A stretch of DNA of 64,000 bases from contig NZ_JAAKGS010000005.1 in NCBI RefSeq assembly GCF_011043555.1, positions 124,001 through 188,000 on the forward strand, read 5' to 3'. This stretch comes from Sphingobacterium sp. SGR-19. Lineage in GTDB: Bacteria > Bacteroidota > Bacteroidia > Sphingobacteriales > Sphingobacteriaceae. The position numbers were made by a program, and so were the translations under genes. Each line of letters opens with the position of its first letter. Within the stretch, counting starts at the first letter, position 1. Positions 34,926 to 42,471 of this stretch are shown one piece after another. The notes beneath the pieces were generated by a model. It had not been told where the DNA came from and made no database searches. It saw only the letters and a list, made by a program, of their open reading frames with translations.

Positions 34926-35705
34926 ATGCAAGAGACACCTACTTATTTTCTGTTGGACATCAAAGATAAAACGGCATATATCACGGTAAATAGACCGGAT
35001 AAGTTGAACGCACTGAATACCCTTGTTTTAAAAGAACTGGCGGAAATATTGGCGACACTTAAAGCGAATGACGATGTGCGGGGTATCATCTTAACCGGTG
35101 CAGGAGATAAAGCTTTTGTAGCGGGGGCCGATATTAAAGAATTTCAGGAGTTTTCATCTGATGATGCTTGGCAATTATCAAAATCTGGGCAAGAAGAGGT
35201 GATGGATGAATTGTATACGTTTCCCAAACCAGTGATTGCGGCTATTAATGGATTTGCGTTGGGCGGAGGTTTGGAGTTGGCAATGGCATGCCACATCCGC
35301 GTGGCGAGTGAACAGGCGAAGATGGGGCTTCCAGAGGTTTCCTTAGGCATTATTCCGGGATACGGCGGTACGCAGCGGCTGCCGCAGCTTGTGGGACGTG
35401 GAAAAGCGCTAGAAATGATTATGACAGGCGACATGATCGACGCACAAGATGCATTACGATGGGGTTTGGTTAATCACATAGTGCGTCCGGAGGAATTGAT
35501 TGCTACTTGTGAAAAACTGTTGGAGAAAATGTATCTGCGTTCGCAAACAGCGATCGCTGCCGCTATTCGGGTCGTGAATATAGGGCTTATGCAGCCAGAA
35601 AAAGGCTATGAAGAAGAAATGGACGCGTTTGCAGATGCTTTTGATACGCCGGATTTTAAAGAGGGGGTAGCGGCTTTCTTGGAAAAGCGAAAACCAAACT
35701 TTTAA
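34926..35705 (+). CDS. Enoyl-CoA hydratase/isomerase family protein
   Basis: Crotonase-fold enzyme (259 residues) expected to hydrate trans-2-enoyl-CoA, as in beta-oxidation or short-chain acyl-CoA metabolism. The oxyanion-hole segments are AFVAGADIKEF and GFALGGGLELAM. Both catalytic glutamates are present, Glu117 (GGGLE) and Glu137 (GLPEVSLG), which favours a true hydratase over an isomerase. The C-terminal helix motif FLEKRKPNF is typical. It starts 4 bp after the DUF5686 gene and precedes a permease gene. The exact substrate is not evident. Confidence 0.93.
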   Translation: MQETPTYFLLDIKDKTAYITVNRPDKLNALNTLVLKELAEILATLKANDDVRGIILTGAGDKAFVAGADIKEFQEFSSDDAWQLSKSGQEEVMDELYTFPKPVIAAINGFALGGGLELAMACHIRVASEQAKMGLPEVSLGIIPGYGGTQRLPQLVGRGKALEMIMTGDMIDAQDALRWGLVNHIVRPEELIATCEKLLEKMYLRSQTAIAAAIRVVNIGLMQPEKGYEEEMDAFADAFDTPDFKEGVAAFLEKRKPNF

Positions 35706-35741
35706 TATCGTTGTTCATCAGTTATAGACGCGATTAACTGT

Positions 35742-36788
35742 ATGAACAATCCTGTTTTTTCCCAAAAAGAGAGAAATATCATTATTCTCTTGATTGTCCT
35801 AGCTTTGGGCGGTATACTGTTATACGCCACACGTGGGATTTTTAGTGCGTTTCTCGGCACGTTGGTTATGTATACGCTCTTTCGGACGTTAAACATTTTC
35901 TTGATCGAGAAATGGCGCTGGCCGAAACCGTTGTCCGCGGTGGTTATTATCATCCTTTCTATTTTTATTATCGTGCTCCCCTTTGTAGGAATAGGGAGTA
36001 TGCTTGTTCGAAAAGCGATAGAACTGCAGGAAAACCCCGCCTGGATTGAGCAAGTTATTGATGCGATAAACCAATTCGCCGGCGATAAGTTGGGAAAACC
36101 CGATTTGCTTCAGGAACAACTCGAATCAAGTGCTGCTTATTTTGGGACATTGCTAACGGCGGTTCTGGGGGGTGCGGCAAACATATTTCTGGAAATAACG
36201 GTGATGTATTTCATCTTATATTTTCTGTTTGTTAATTACCGGGGTTTTGAAAACGGGATATTGTATTATTTACCTTTCGATGAGGAGCAGGCGATCGTAT
36301 TCGGGGCGGAACTGAAAAATATTACGTATTCGAATATTGTGGGACAGACCGTTATTGCTATTGTTCAAGGTGCATGTTTAACGATTGGTTTTTGGATTTT
36401 TGATGTGGGCGATCCCTTGTTCTGGGGCGTTATTTGTGCTATTTTGTCTTTTATTCCGCTTTTGGGCCCGCCGTTGATTTTTGTGCCGGCAGTGTTGATA
36501 CTGCTCTCCCAAGGACAAACTTGGCAGGGATTGGGGTTGCTTATTTGGGGGTTTGGTCTGGTTATCAATATTGATAACGTGCTCCGCTTTATTATTAGTA
36601 AAAAGATTGGGAATATTCACCCGTTGATTACGGTAATAGGTGTTATTATCGGACTTCCGCTGTTTGGACTTATCGGACTGGTATATGGCCCACTGTTATT
36701 GGCTTATTTCCTGATTGCGGTTAAAATATACAAGGCAAATAAGCGTCTGTCGTTACAACGACAGCATCTGGAAGGAAAAAAGGAATAA
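35742..36788 (+). CDS. AI-2E family transporter (UPF0118)
   Basis: 348-residue polytopic membrane protein with about seven or eight helices: two at 10-50, one at 60-85, a soluble loop at about 85-135, then a C-terminal bundle. Family blocks are GPPLIFVPAVLILLSQG and HPLITVIGVIIGLPLFGLIGLVYGP (the second spans two helices). The family includes AI-2 exporters and Na+(Li+)/H+ antiporters, so the substrate is not settled. Its stop codon touches a terminator shared with the convergent gene at 36823. Confidence 0.85.
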   Translation: MNNPVFSQKERNIIILLIVLALGGILLYATRGIFSAFLGTLVMYTLFRTLNIFLIEKWRWPKPLSAVVIIILSIFIIVLPFVGIGSMLVRKAIELQENPAWIEQVIDAINQFAGDKLGKPDLLQEQLESSAAYFGTLLTAVLGGAANIFLEITVMYFILYFLFVNYRGFENGILYYLPFDEEQAIVFGAELKNITYSNIVGQTVIAIVQGACLTIGFWIFDVGDPLFWGVICAILSFIPLLGPPLIFVPAVLILLSQGQTWQGLGLLIWGFGLVINIDNVLRFIISKKIGNIHPLITVIGVIIGLPLFGLIGLVYGPLLLAYFLIAVKIYKANKRLSLQRQHLEGKKE

Positions 36789-36818
36789 AAACAACCCGCC
36801 GTTGACGGGTTGTTTTTT
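36787..36818. terminator. Bidirectional terminator between convergent genes
   Basis: AAAACAACCCG (36788-36798) pairs perfectly with CGGGTTGTTTT (36806-36816) around CCGTTGA. A-run and T-run flanks serve both strands. It starts on the last base of the upstream stop codon and ends 5 bp before the minus-strand stop. Confidence 0.9.
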
Positions 36819-36822
36819 AATT

Positions 36823-37992
36823 TTACCTTTTCAATAATCTCTCCGGAAATTGCCCCACATTTTCTAACGTAAGTTGTTGCATCACCTGATATAGTTGCGC
36901 TTTGAACAAGCTGATAGTATGTTCTCCGCCGTCGTCGCCTAAAGCACCTACGCCATACATAAAAGGTCGCCCCATAAAATTAAATTCGGAACCTACGGCA
37001 TGTGCGCGGGCGAGATCGACACCGGAGCGTATACCGCCGTCCAGCATAATTTTAATTTTCTCTTTATAAGTAGGATTGCTCGCGAGGTGTATCAGTGAGT
37101 GGATAGAAGACTCACCCGCATCTATTTGACGTCCACCATGGTTGGATACAATCACACCGTCCGCACCGATACTGATGACCGCTTCCATGTCTTCATCGCT
37201 TGTAATACCTTTTACGACGAGTGCACCTTTCCAAATGTCGCGAATGGCTTTTACTTTTTCGATATCGACCTTGCCGGTAAAAGTGCGGTCCATAAACTTA
37301 CCTAACTGTGCGAGGTCGAGCCCCTTTTCCATATAAGGCTTTAGGGTAGCAAAAGAAGGTATGCCATGTTGCAGGGTTTTGATACCCCATAGCGGACGCA
37401 TCATGGCTTGGGTGATATTGGCTATATTCATTTTGGGTGGCATCGACAAACCAGCTTTGATTTCGCGATAGCGAAGTCCAAAGGATGGAACATCGACCAA
37501 GACCACCAAAACGGGGCATTGTACGGCCGCCAAACGGCGTAATATATCATCGCGAAGTCTATTTTCGGTTGGGTGGTAAAGTTGAAACCACGCCTTACCC
37601 TCCGAGACGTCGGCGATGCGTTCGATGCTACTGGTAGAGACGGTGCTTAACGTATAGGGGATGTCATTTTTCGCAGCGGCCTTGGCTAAAATTTCCGGTG
37701 CATTGGGCCACATCAGTCCTTGGAGGCCAATGGGTGAAATGCCAAATGGTGCGCTGTAACGTCTCCCGAAAAGTTCGACGGACATATCGATATCGCCAGA
37801 TACGCGGAGGTATTGCGGTTTGAGCACAATGTCGTCGAAATCACTTTCATTCTTGGCCAAGTTCCATTCTTCGTTGCAACCGCCTTCAAGGTAATCGAAT
37901 GCAAATTTGGGAATTCGGGATTTTGCCTTCTTCCTTAAATCGGCGATGGAAGGATATCGCGAATTATATCGATATACGATTTTCTTACTCAT
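36823..37992 (-). CDS. lldD: FMN-dependent alpha-hydroxy-acid (L-lactate) dehydrogenase
   Basis: 389-residue TIM-barrel flavoenzyme oxidising an L-2-hydroxy acid, most likely L-lactate to pyruvate. Hallmarks are FAFDYLEGGCNEEW near the N-terminus, LYHPTENR and LVDVPSFGLRYRE in the barrel, and VSNHGGRQID, which holds the catalytic His and the substrate-binding Arg. LDGGIRSGVDLARA and FMGRPFMYGVGA form the FMN phosphate site. Glycolate oxidase or mandelate dehydrogenase activity cannot be excluded by sequence alone. It is a single gene, convergent with the permease and divergent from the metE leader. Confidence 0.9.
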   Translation of the reverse strand: MSKKIVYRYNSRYPSIADLRKKAKSRIPKFAFDYLEGGCNEEWNLAKNESDFDDIVLKPQYLRVSGDIDMSVELFGRRYSAPFGISPIGLQGLMWPNAPEILAKAAAKNDIPYTLSTVSTSSIERIADVSEGKAWFQLYHPTENRLRDDILRRLAAVQCPVLVVLVDVPSFGLRYREIKAGLSMPPKMNIANITQAMMRPLWGIKTLQHGIPSFATLKPYMEKGLDLAQLGKFMDRTFTGKVDIEKVKAIRDIWKGALVVKGITSDEDMEAVISIGADGVIVSNHGGRQIDAGESSIHSLIHLASNPTYKEKIKIMLDGGIRSGVDLARAHAVGSEFNFMGRPFMYGVGALGDDGGEHTISLFKAQLYQVMQQLTLENVGQFPERLLKR

Positions 37993-38153
37993 TTTGAACG
38001 GTATTTTAATATAGCGGAGCGAATATACGTACTATTTTATAAAGTACCATCCTGTTGTGTGTCGCTTTAGTCCATACTTTTGCGCTCCTTTTTATAAAAA
38101 AGGAGCATAAAGAAAATTTTGTTAAATTCCTTTTTATTATTATCTTAGCCCCG
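37993..38153. other. Gap between lldD and the metE riboswitch
   Basis: It contains an exact TACTTTTG -7 match at 38075-38082, a perfect 10-bp hairpin (GCTCCTTTTT at 38084-38093 with 38097-38106) and the metE promoter at 38117-38148. No small coding frame is convincing. Confidence 0.6.
38117..38148 (+). promoter_or_regulatory. metE promoter
   Basis: TTTTG at 38117-38121 (-33) and TATCTTAG at 38141-38148 (-7, two bases off TAnnTTTG) are separated by 19 bp. Transcription would start about 6 bp later, at the first base of the riboswitch aptamer. Confidence 0.65.
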
Positions 38154-38249
38154 CTTATAGAGAAAGGCCGAGGGAGTAGACCCTGTGAAGCCTTAGCAAC
38201 CTGTCTCTTGACAAGGTGCTACATTCTACTCCTTCGGGAGAAAGATAAG
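38154..38249 (+). ncRNA. SAM-I (S-box) riboswitch controlling metE
   Basis: The aptamer core is recognisable. The closing stem P1 is CTTAT (38154) with ATAAG (38245-38249). The conserved segments AGGCCGAGGGA, CCCTGTGAAGCC, TAGCAACC and AAGGTGCTACATTC follow in order, and the 3' end is GAGAAAGATAAG. These are the invariant parts of S-box aptamers. A possible expression platform lies downstream: GGAGAAA (38237-38243) in the 3' part of the aptamer can pair with TTTCTCC (38275-38281), with ACAC/GTGT (38256-38259 with 38268-38271) forming an inner stem. That pairing would compete with the aptamer. No strong T-run follows, so the readout may be translational. Confidence 0.93.
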
Positions 38250-38329
38250 CTGAGCACACTCGTTCTGGTGTCCTTTTCTCCAAAAGCAAATGGTAAAAAA
38301 GAAATTTTAACACAACAACGTACATAATT

Positions 38330-40642
38330 ATGTTATTAACAAACAATTTAGGATACCCGAGAGTGGGTGCATTCCGCGAATTGAAAAAGGCCAATGAAGC
38401 ATATTGGGCTAAGAAAATCAGCGCGGAAGAGTTATTGCAAGCTGGACTTAAAATCCGTGAAGGCAACTGGAAGACACAGAAAGAAGCAGGTATCGACTTG
38501 ATTCCATCTAATGACTTTTCTTTTTATGATCAAGTTTTGGATTTATCTTTAACAGTAGGGGCTATTCCAGCTCGTTACAATTCGCTGTTAAACAAAATTG
38601 ATCGCCAATATAATTTAGACCTATATTTTGCGATGGCACGCGGTTTCCAAGAGGGGGGCGTGGATGTCACGGCGATGGAAATGACCAAATGGTTTGATAC
38701 GAACTATCACTATCTTGTTCCAGAATTTACGAAAGACCAAACGTTTAAGTTGACGTCGGAGAAATTCTTGAACGAATACAAGGAGGCTAAATCATTGGGT
38801 ATCGAAACGAAGCCTGTATTGATTGGCCCGATAACTTATCTTTTAATAGGTAAAGAAAAGGAAGAAGGCTTCGATCGTATTGATTTAATCGATAGATTAT
38901 TGCCTGTTTATGAAGAGATCTTAGCGAAGTTGGCTGATGCCGGTGCGCAATATGTGCAGATTGATGAACCTTTCTTGGCATTGGATATTGATGACACTAC
39001 GCGTGGTTTATACGGTAAAGTGTTTGAAAAATTGGCTGCCGCGGCCAAAGGCATCAAATTAATCGTTGCAACTTATTTCGAAGCTCTCCGTGACAATGAA
39101 GAAACAGCGGTGAATTTGCCGGTTCACGCGCTTCACCTTGACCTTGTTCGTGGAGAAAATCAACTAGATACTATTTTATCAAAAGTTCCTGCATCTTTGA
39201 CACTTTCTTTAGGAGTGGTTGAAGGTCGAAACATTTGGAAAAACGACTACGAGAGATCATTGGTAAAAATCAAACAGGCAGTGGATGCACTAGGTGCTGA
39301 CCGTGTGTGGGTTGCGCCTTCTTCATCATTGCTACACGTTCCGTTTGATTTGGACAACGAAGATAATGAAGAATCTTTGCCTGCTGAGGTGAAAAACTGG
39401 TTGGCTTTTGCGAAACAAAAGTTAGCAGAAGTGAAGGACTTGGCGGTATTAGCTAAGGGTCAGGTGGATGCAAAAACGGCTGAACGTTTTGAAGCGAACA
39501 AAGCGGCTGCTGAAAGCCGCCGAACATCACCTCTGATTCACAAACCGGAAGTAAAAGAGCGTACAGCAAATATTACGGATGACGACGCGACACGTACCTC
39601 TCCGTTTTCCGCTCGTAAAACGGCGCAACAGGCGAAATTTAATTTGCCTGCTTTTGCCACGACCACGATCGGTTCTTTTCCACAAACGAAAGATGTCCGT
39701 AAGTGGAGAGCAGACTTGAAAAAAGGTACGATTACGCAGGAGCAATATGACAAAGAGATCGCGGAAGAAACCGAAAGAACTATCCGTTTGCAAGAGGAGC
39801 TGGATATCGATGTCTTGGTGCACGGCGAGTTTGAGCGCAATGACATGGTGGAATACTTCGGCGAGCAATTGGCAGGTTACGCGTTCACTAAAAACGGATG
39901 GGTACAGTCTTATGGATCCCGTTGTGTAAAACCTCCGATTATCTATGGTGATGTTTATCGTCCGGCAGACATGACGGTTCGTTGGTCTGCTTATGCACAA
40001 TCCTTGACAAACCGTCCGGTCAAAGGAATGTTGACTGGACCGGTTACTATTTTGCAATGGTCGTTTGTACGTAACGACCAACCGCGTTCGACAACGACTT
40101 ACCAAATTGCTTTGGCTATTTTGGACGAAGTGCAGGCATTGGAAAAAGCGGGTATCAAAATCATCCAAATTGATGAGCCAGCTATTCGCGAAGGGCTTCC
40201 GTTACGTAAGGCGGATCAACAAGGTTATTTGAACTGGGCTGTTCGTGCGTTTCGCGTTTCTTCATCGAACGTGGAAGATGATACACAAATCCATACACAC
40301 ATGTGTTACTCGGAATTCAATGATATCATTGAAGACATCGCGGCAATGGATGCGGACGTAATCACGATAGAAACATCCCGCTCACAAATGGAATTGCTTG
40401 ACGCCTTTGCCGGAGATTTCAAATATCCAAATGATATTGGTCCGGGTGTGTACGATATTCACTCGCCTCGCGTGCCGAGCACGGAGGAGATGGTACACTT
40501 GCTTCGCAAAGCGAAGGCGGTCGTACCTGCTGAACAGTTATGGGTAAACCCTGATTGTGGCTTGAAAACGCGTGCATGGCCAGAAACCAAAGCGGCGTTG
40601 GAATCTATGGTGGAAGCAGCTAAGATATTACGTGCAGAATAA
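38330..40642 (+). CDS. metE: Cobalamin-independent methionine synthase
   Basis: 5-methyltetrahydropteroyltriglutamate-homocysteine methyltransferase (770 residues), transferring the methyl group to homocysteine in the last step of methionine synthesis. The N-terminal half starts with LGYPRVGAFRELKKANEAYW. The C-terminal catalytic half has TTTIGSFPQTKDVR and the zinc ligands His657, Cys659 (HTHMC) and Cys743 (NPDCGLKTR). The DEPAIREGLPLR segment binds homocysteine. It is preceded by a SAM-I riboswitch, so it should be repressed when S-adenosylmethionine is plentiful. Confidence 0.98.
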   Translation: MLLTNNLGYPRVGAFRELKKANEAYWAKKISAEELLQAGLKIREGNWKTQKEAGIDLIPSNDFSFYDQVLDLSLTVGAIPARYNSLLNKIDRQYNLDLYFAMARGFQEGGVDVTAMEMTKWFDTNYHYLVPEFTKDQTFKLTSEKFLNEYKEAKSLGIETKPVLIGPITYLLIGKEKEEGFDRIDLIDRLLPVYEEILAKLADAGAQYVQIDEPFLALDIDDTTRGLYGKVFEKLAAAAKGIKLIVATYFEALRDNEETAVNLPVHALHLDLVRGENQLDTILSKVPASLTLSLGVVEGRNIWKNDYERSLVKIKQAVDALGADRVWVAPSSSLLHVPFDLDNEDNEESLPAEVKNWLAFAKQKLAEVKDLAVLAKGQVDAKTAERFEANKAAAESRRTSPLIHKPEVKERTANITDDDATRTSPFSARKTAQQAKFNLPAFATTTIGSFPQTKDVRKWRADLKKGTITQEQYDKEIAEETERTIRLQEELDIDVLVHGEFERNDMVEYFGEQLAGYAFTKNGWVQSYGSRCVKPPIIYGDVYRPADMTVRWSAYAQSLTNRPVKGMLTGPVTILQWSFVRNDQPRSTTTYQIALAILDEVQALEKAGIKIIQIDEPAIREGLPLRKADQQGYLNWAVRAFRVSSSNVEDDTQIHTHMCYSEFNDIIEDIAAMDADVITIETSRSQMELLDAFAGDFKYPNDIGPGVYDIHSPRVPSTEEMVHLLRKAKAVVPAEQLWVNPDCGLKTRAWPETKAALESMVEAAKILRAE

Positions 40643-40674
40643 TATTCACGGTAATTAGTATTATAAAAGTAGAC

Positions 40675-40709
40675 ACAGCCCGGAGGATTCTTCGGGCTGT
40701 ATCGTTTTT
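40675..40709 (+). terminator. Terminator after metE
   Basis: ACAGCCCG (40675-40682) pairs with CGGGCTGT (40693-40700) around a 10-base loop, followed by ATCG and a run of five T residues. Confidence 0.8.
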
Positions 40710-40772
40710 GATACAAAGGTCCGGACAACATTTTTTTTACAATAGGAAGTGGACTACTTCACGTAAGCTTAG

Positions 40773-40780
40773 TATTTTTG
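40773..40780 (+). promoter_or_regulatory. -7 box seven bases before a start codon
   Basis: TATTTTTG matches TAnnTTTG exactly. The next ATG is at 40787. Transcription starting the usual 5-8 bases after the box would begin on or beside the ATG, giving a leaderless mRNA. Confidence 0.55.
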
Positions 40781-40786
40781 CGTCAA

Positions 40787-41158
40787 ATGTGGTTTAAGAT
40801 CGTTCACGCTTTGGTATTATTGTGCTACCTGAACATTCTGGCTTATCAGCCGGAAACGGTGTCTGTTATACGGCATGACGACTCACTTCTGAATGGTGAA
40901 TCTCTTTTGGAGTTCGTCCTTGACGATTTGTTGAACCTCCCTCTTGACCACGAAGCAGACGATGTGGAGATTCTCTACGATAAATATCGTGTCTTTGAAT
41001 TTCAAGGACCAGTATTATCCTTCTTTGTATTTGTGCTTGCTATCTTGTTTTCCTTTAAACAGCTGGCCTCATACATCAAACATCCGGTTTACGATGGAAA
41101 GAAGCGTCGGATTATACCGGGCTACTACACCCACTTATATAGGCTACAGCCCTTTTAG
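40787..41158 (+). CDS. Small membrane protein of unknown function
   Basis: 123 residues from the ATG at 40787. An in-frame TTG at 40778 lies inside the promoter box and is rejected. A first hydrophobic segment at about 3-20 (FKIVHALVLLCYLNILAY) is a signal anchor or signal peptide. An acidic region follows (about 45-70, LDDLLNLPLDHEADDVEILY). A second membrane helix lies at about 77-97 (PVLSFFVFVLAILFSFKQL), then a basic cytoplasmic tail. I recognise no family. It is a single-gene unit between metE and the efflux locus. Confidence 0.65.
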   Translation: MWFKIVHALVLLCYLNILAYQPETVSVIRHDDSLLNGESLLEFVLDDLLNLPLDHEADDVEILYDKYRVFEFQGPVLSFFVFVLAILFSFKQLASYIKHPVYDGKKRRIIPGYYTHLYRLQPF

Positions 41159-41332
41159 CTTTATTCCCAATAGTTTCCTAATTCTTTGAATATTTTCGCA
41201 GCAGCGGATATTCAAGAAGTTAATGTAATTCCTATGGCGTTCTTGTTTACAACGGGAATGTTGTGACAGCTACGATATAATCGCAGTAGAAAAGTCATAT
41301 ACTTATTCACTTTTTAAATAATAAAACTTTAT

Positions 41333-42463
41333 ATGAAGATGCTTTCATTGGTATTCCCGATAATGGGATTGGTGTTGTTTGCTAGTAGTTGTACCGTTAA
41401 GAGTACAGAAAACAAAGTAGAAGTAACAACTCAGGTGCCGGTAGTGAATCTTATGGTAATGGACACCACGATTTATCAAGAATATATTGCAGACATTCAG
41501 GCTAACAAGAATGTCGAGCTGCGGTCAAGATTGACGGGCTTTCTGGAAAAGATATATGTTGATGAGGGTGCGATCGTAAAAGCAGGGCAAGTGCTTTTCC
41601 AACTGAATGACGAAGAATATAAGGCAGATTATGCGAAAGCAGATGCAGCACTCAATATTGCCATCTCCGAAGCAAAGAAAGTAGAACTGGAGAGAGAACG
41701 GATCAAGAAGCTGGTTGAAAAGAATATTGTATCCTCGACAGAGGCTGACCTTATCAAGGTACAGTATAAAGCTGCGCTTTCCAAAATAGAAGAAGCGAAG
41801 GCAGTGAAAAATCAGATGCATACCAAGTTGTCCCAAACACGCATACGTGCTCCTTTCAATGGCCGTATTGATCGGATTCTATTGAAAGAAGGTTCTTTGT
41901 TGGAAGAAGGCTCCCTGATTACAACGATATCTGATTTAGGTGTCGTAAATGTATATTTTGATATTTCGGAAACGGAATATCTGAATCTTGCCAGCGATTC
42001 CAATTTTAGACGAAATACATTTAAAAGAGAAGTCAAGCTCGTTCTGGCAAATGGTGAGGAGTATCCCCATGCGGGAGAAGCGAGAATTGTGGAAAGCGAG
42101 TTTAATCCCGGTACAGGTTCTATATCACTACGGGCGAAATTTCCAAACTCGGAAGGGTTACTAAAACACGGTGCGTCGGGTAAAATAGGGGTTCCTGTAG
42201 CAACAGGGGACACAAAATTTGTGCATCAAAAATCGGTAGTGGAGATTCAGGATAAGGCATACGTATATGTATTAAATAACGATTCTACGGTGCAGATGAA
42301 GCCTTTTCGAGCTGGAGAGCGTGTCGGTCACTACTATATCGTCGCTAGCGGTTTGGACGAAGATCAAAAAATTGTTTTCGAAGGCGTACAGGGGCTTCGT
42401 GACGGTATGCGGGTAATTCCGATGGAGAAAAATAAGAACATCCAAAAAATAGATATAAACTAA
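41333..42463 (+). CDS. RND efflux periplasmic adaptor lipoprotein
   Basis: Membrane-fusion (MFP/HlyD-type) adaptor of a tripartite pump (376 residues). It is lipidated at Cys20 (VLFASSC). The lipoyl/barrel-sandwich halves are at about 55-90 (VELRSRLTGFLEKIYVDEGA) and 165-200 (RIRAPFNGRIDRILLKEG), with an alpha-helical hairpin between them (about 95-160). A beta-barrel domain follows (about 200-290) and then a membrane-proximal domain. It is encoded 8 bp before the pump/channel fusion gene, with which it should form the complete exporter. No local regulator gene is present. Confidence 0.93.
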   Translation: MKMLSLVFPIMGLVLFASSCTVKSTENKVEVTTQVPVVNLMVMDTTIYQEYIADIQANKNVELRSRLTGFLEKIYVDEGAIVKAGQVLFQLNDEEYKADYAKADAALNIAISEAKKVELERERIKKLVEKNIVSSTEADLIKVQYKAALSKIEEAKAVKNQMHTKLSQTRIRAPFNGRIDRILLKEGSLLEEGSLITTISDLGVVNVYFDISETEYLNLASDSNFRRNTFKREVKLVLANGEEYPHAGEARIVESEFNPGTGSISLRAKFPNSEGLLKHGASGKIGVPVATGDTKFVHQKSVVEIQDKAYVYVLNNDSTVQMKPFRAGERVGHYYIVASGLDEDQKIVFEGVQGLRDGMRVIPMEKNKNIQKIDIN

Positions 42464-42471
42464 TTCAGCAC

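Noticed and set aside
36823..37992. Isopentenyl-diphosphate isomerase type 2 (another FMN TIM barrel)
   Set aside because: The SNHGGRQ and FDYLEGG blocks are specific to the alpha-hydroxy-acid oxidase family.
40778..40786. TTG start for the small membrane protein
   Set aside because: The TTG is the end of a perfect -7 box, and the ATG nine bases later starts the hydrophobic segment.
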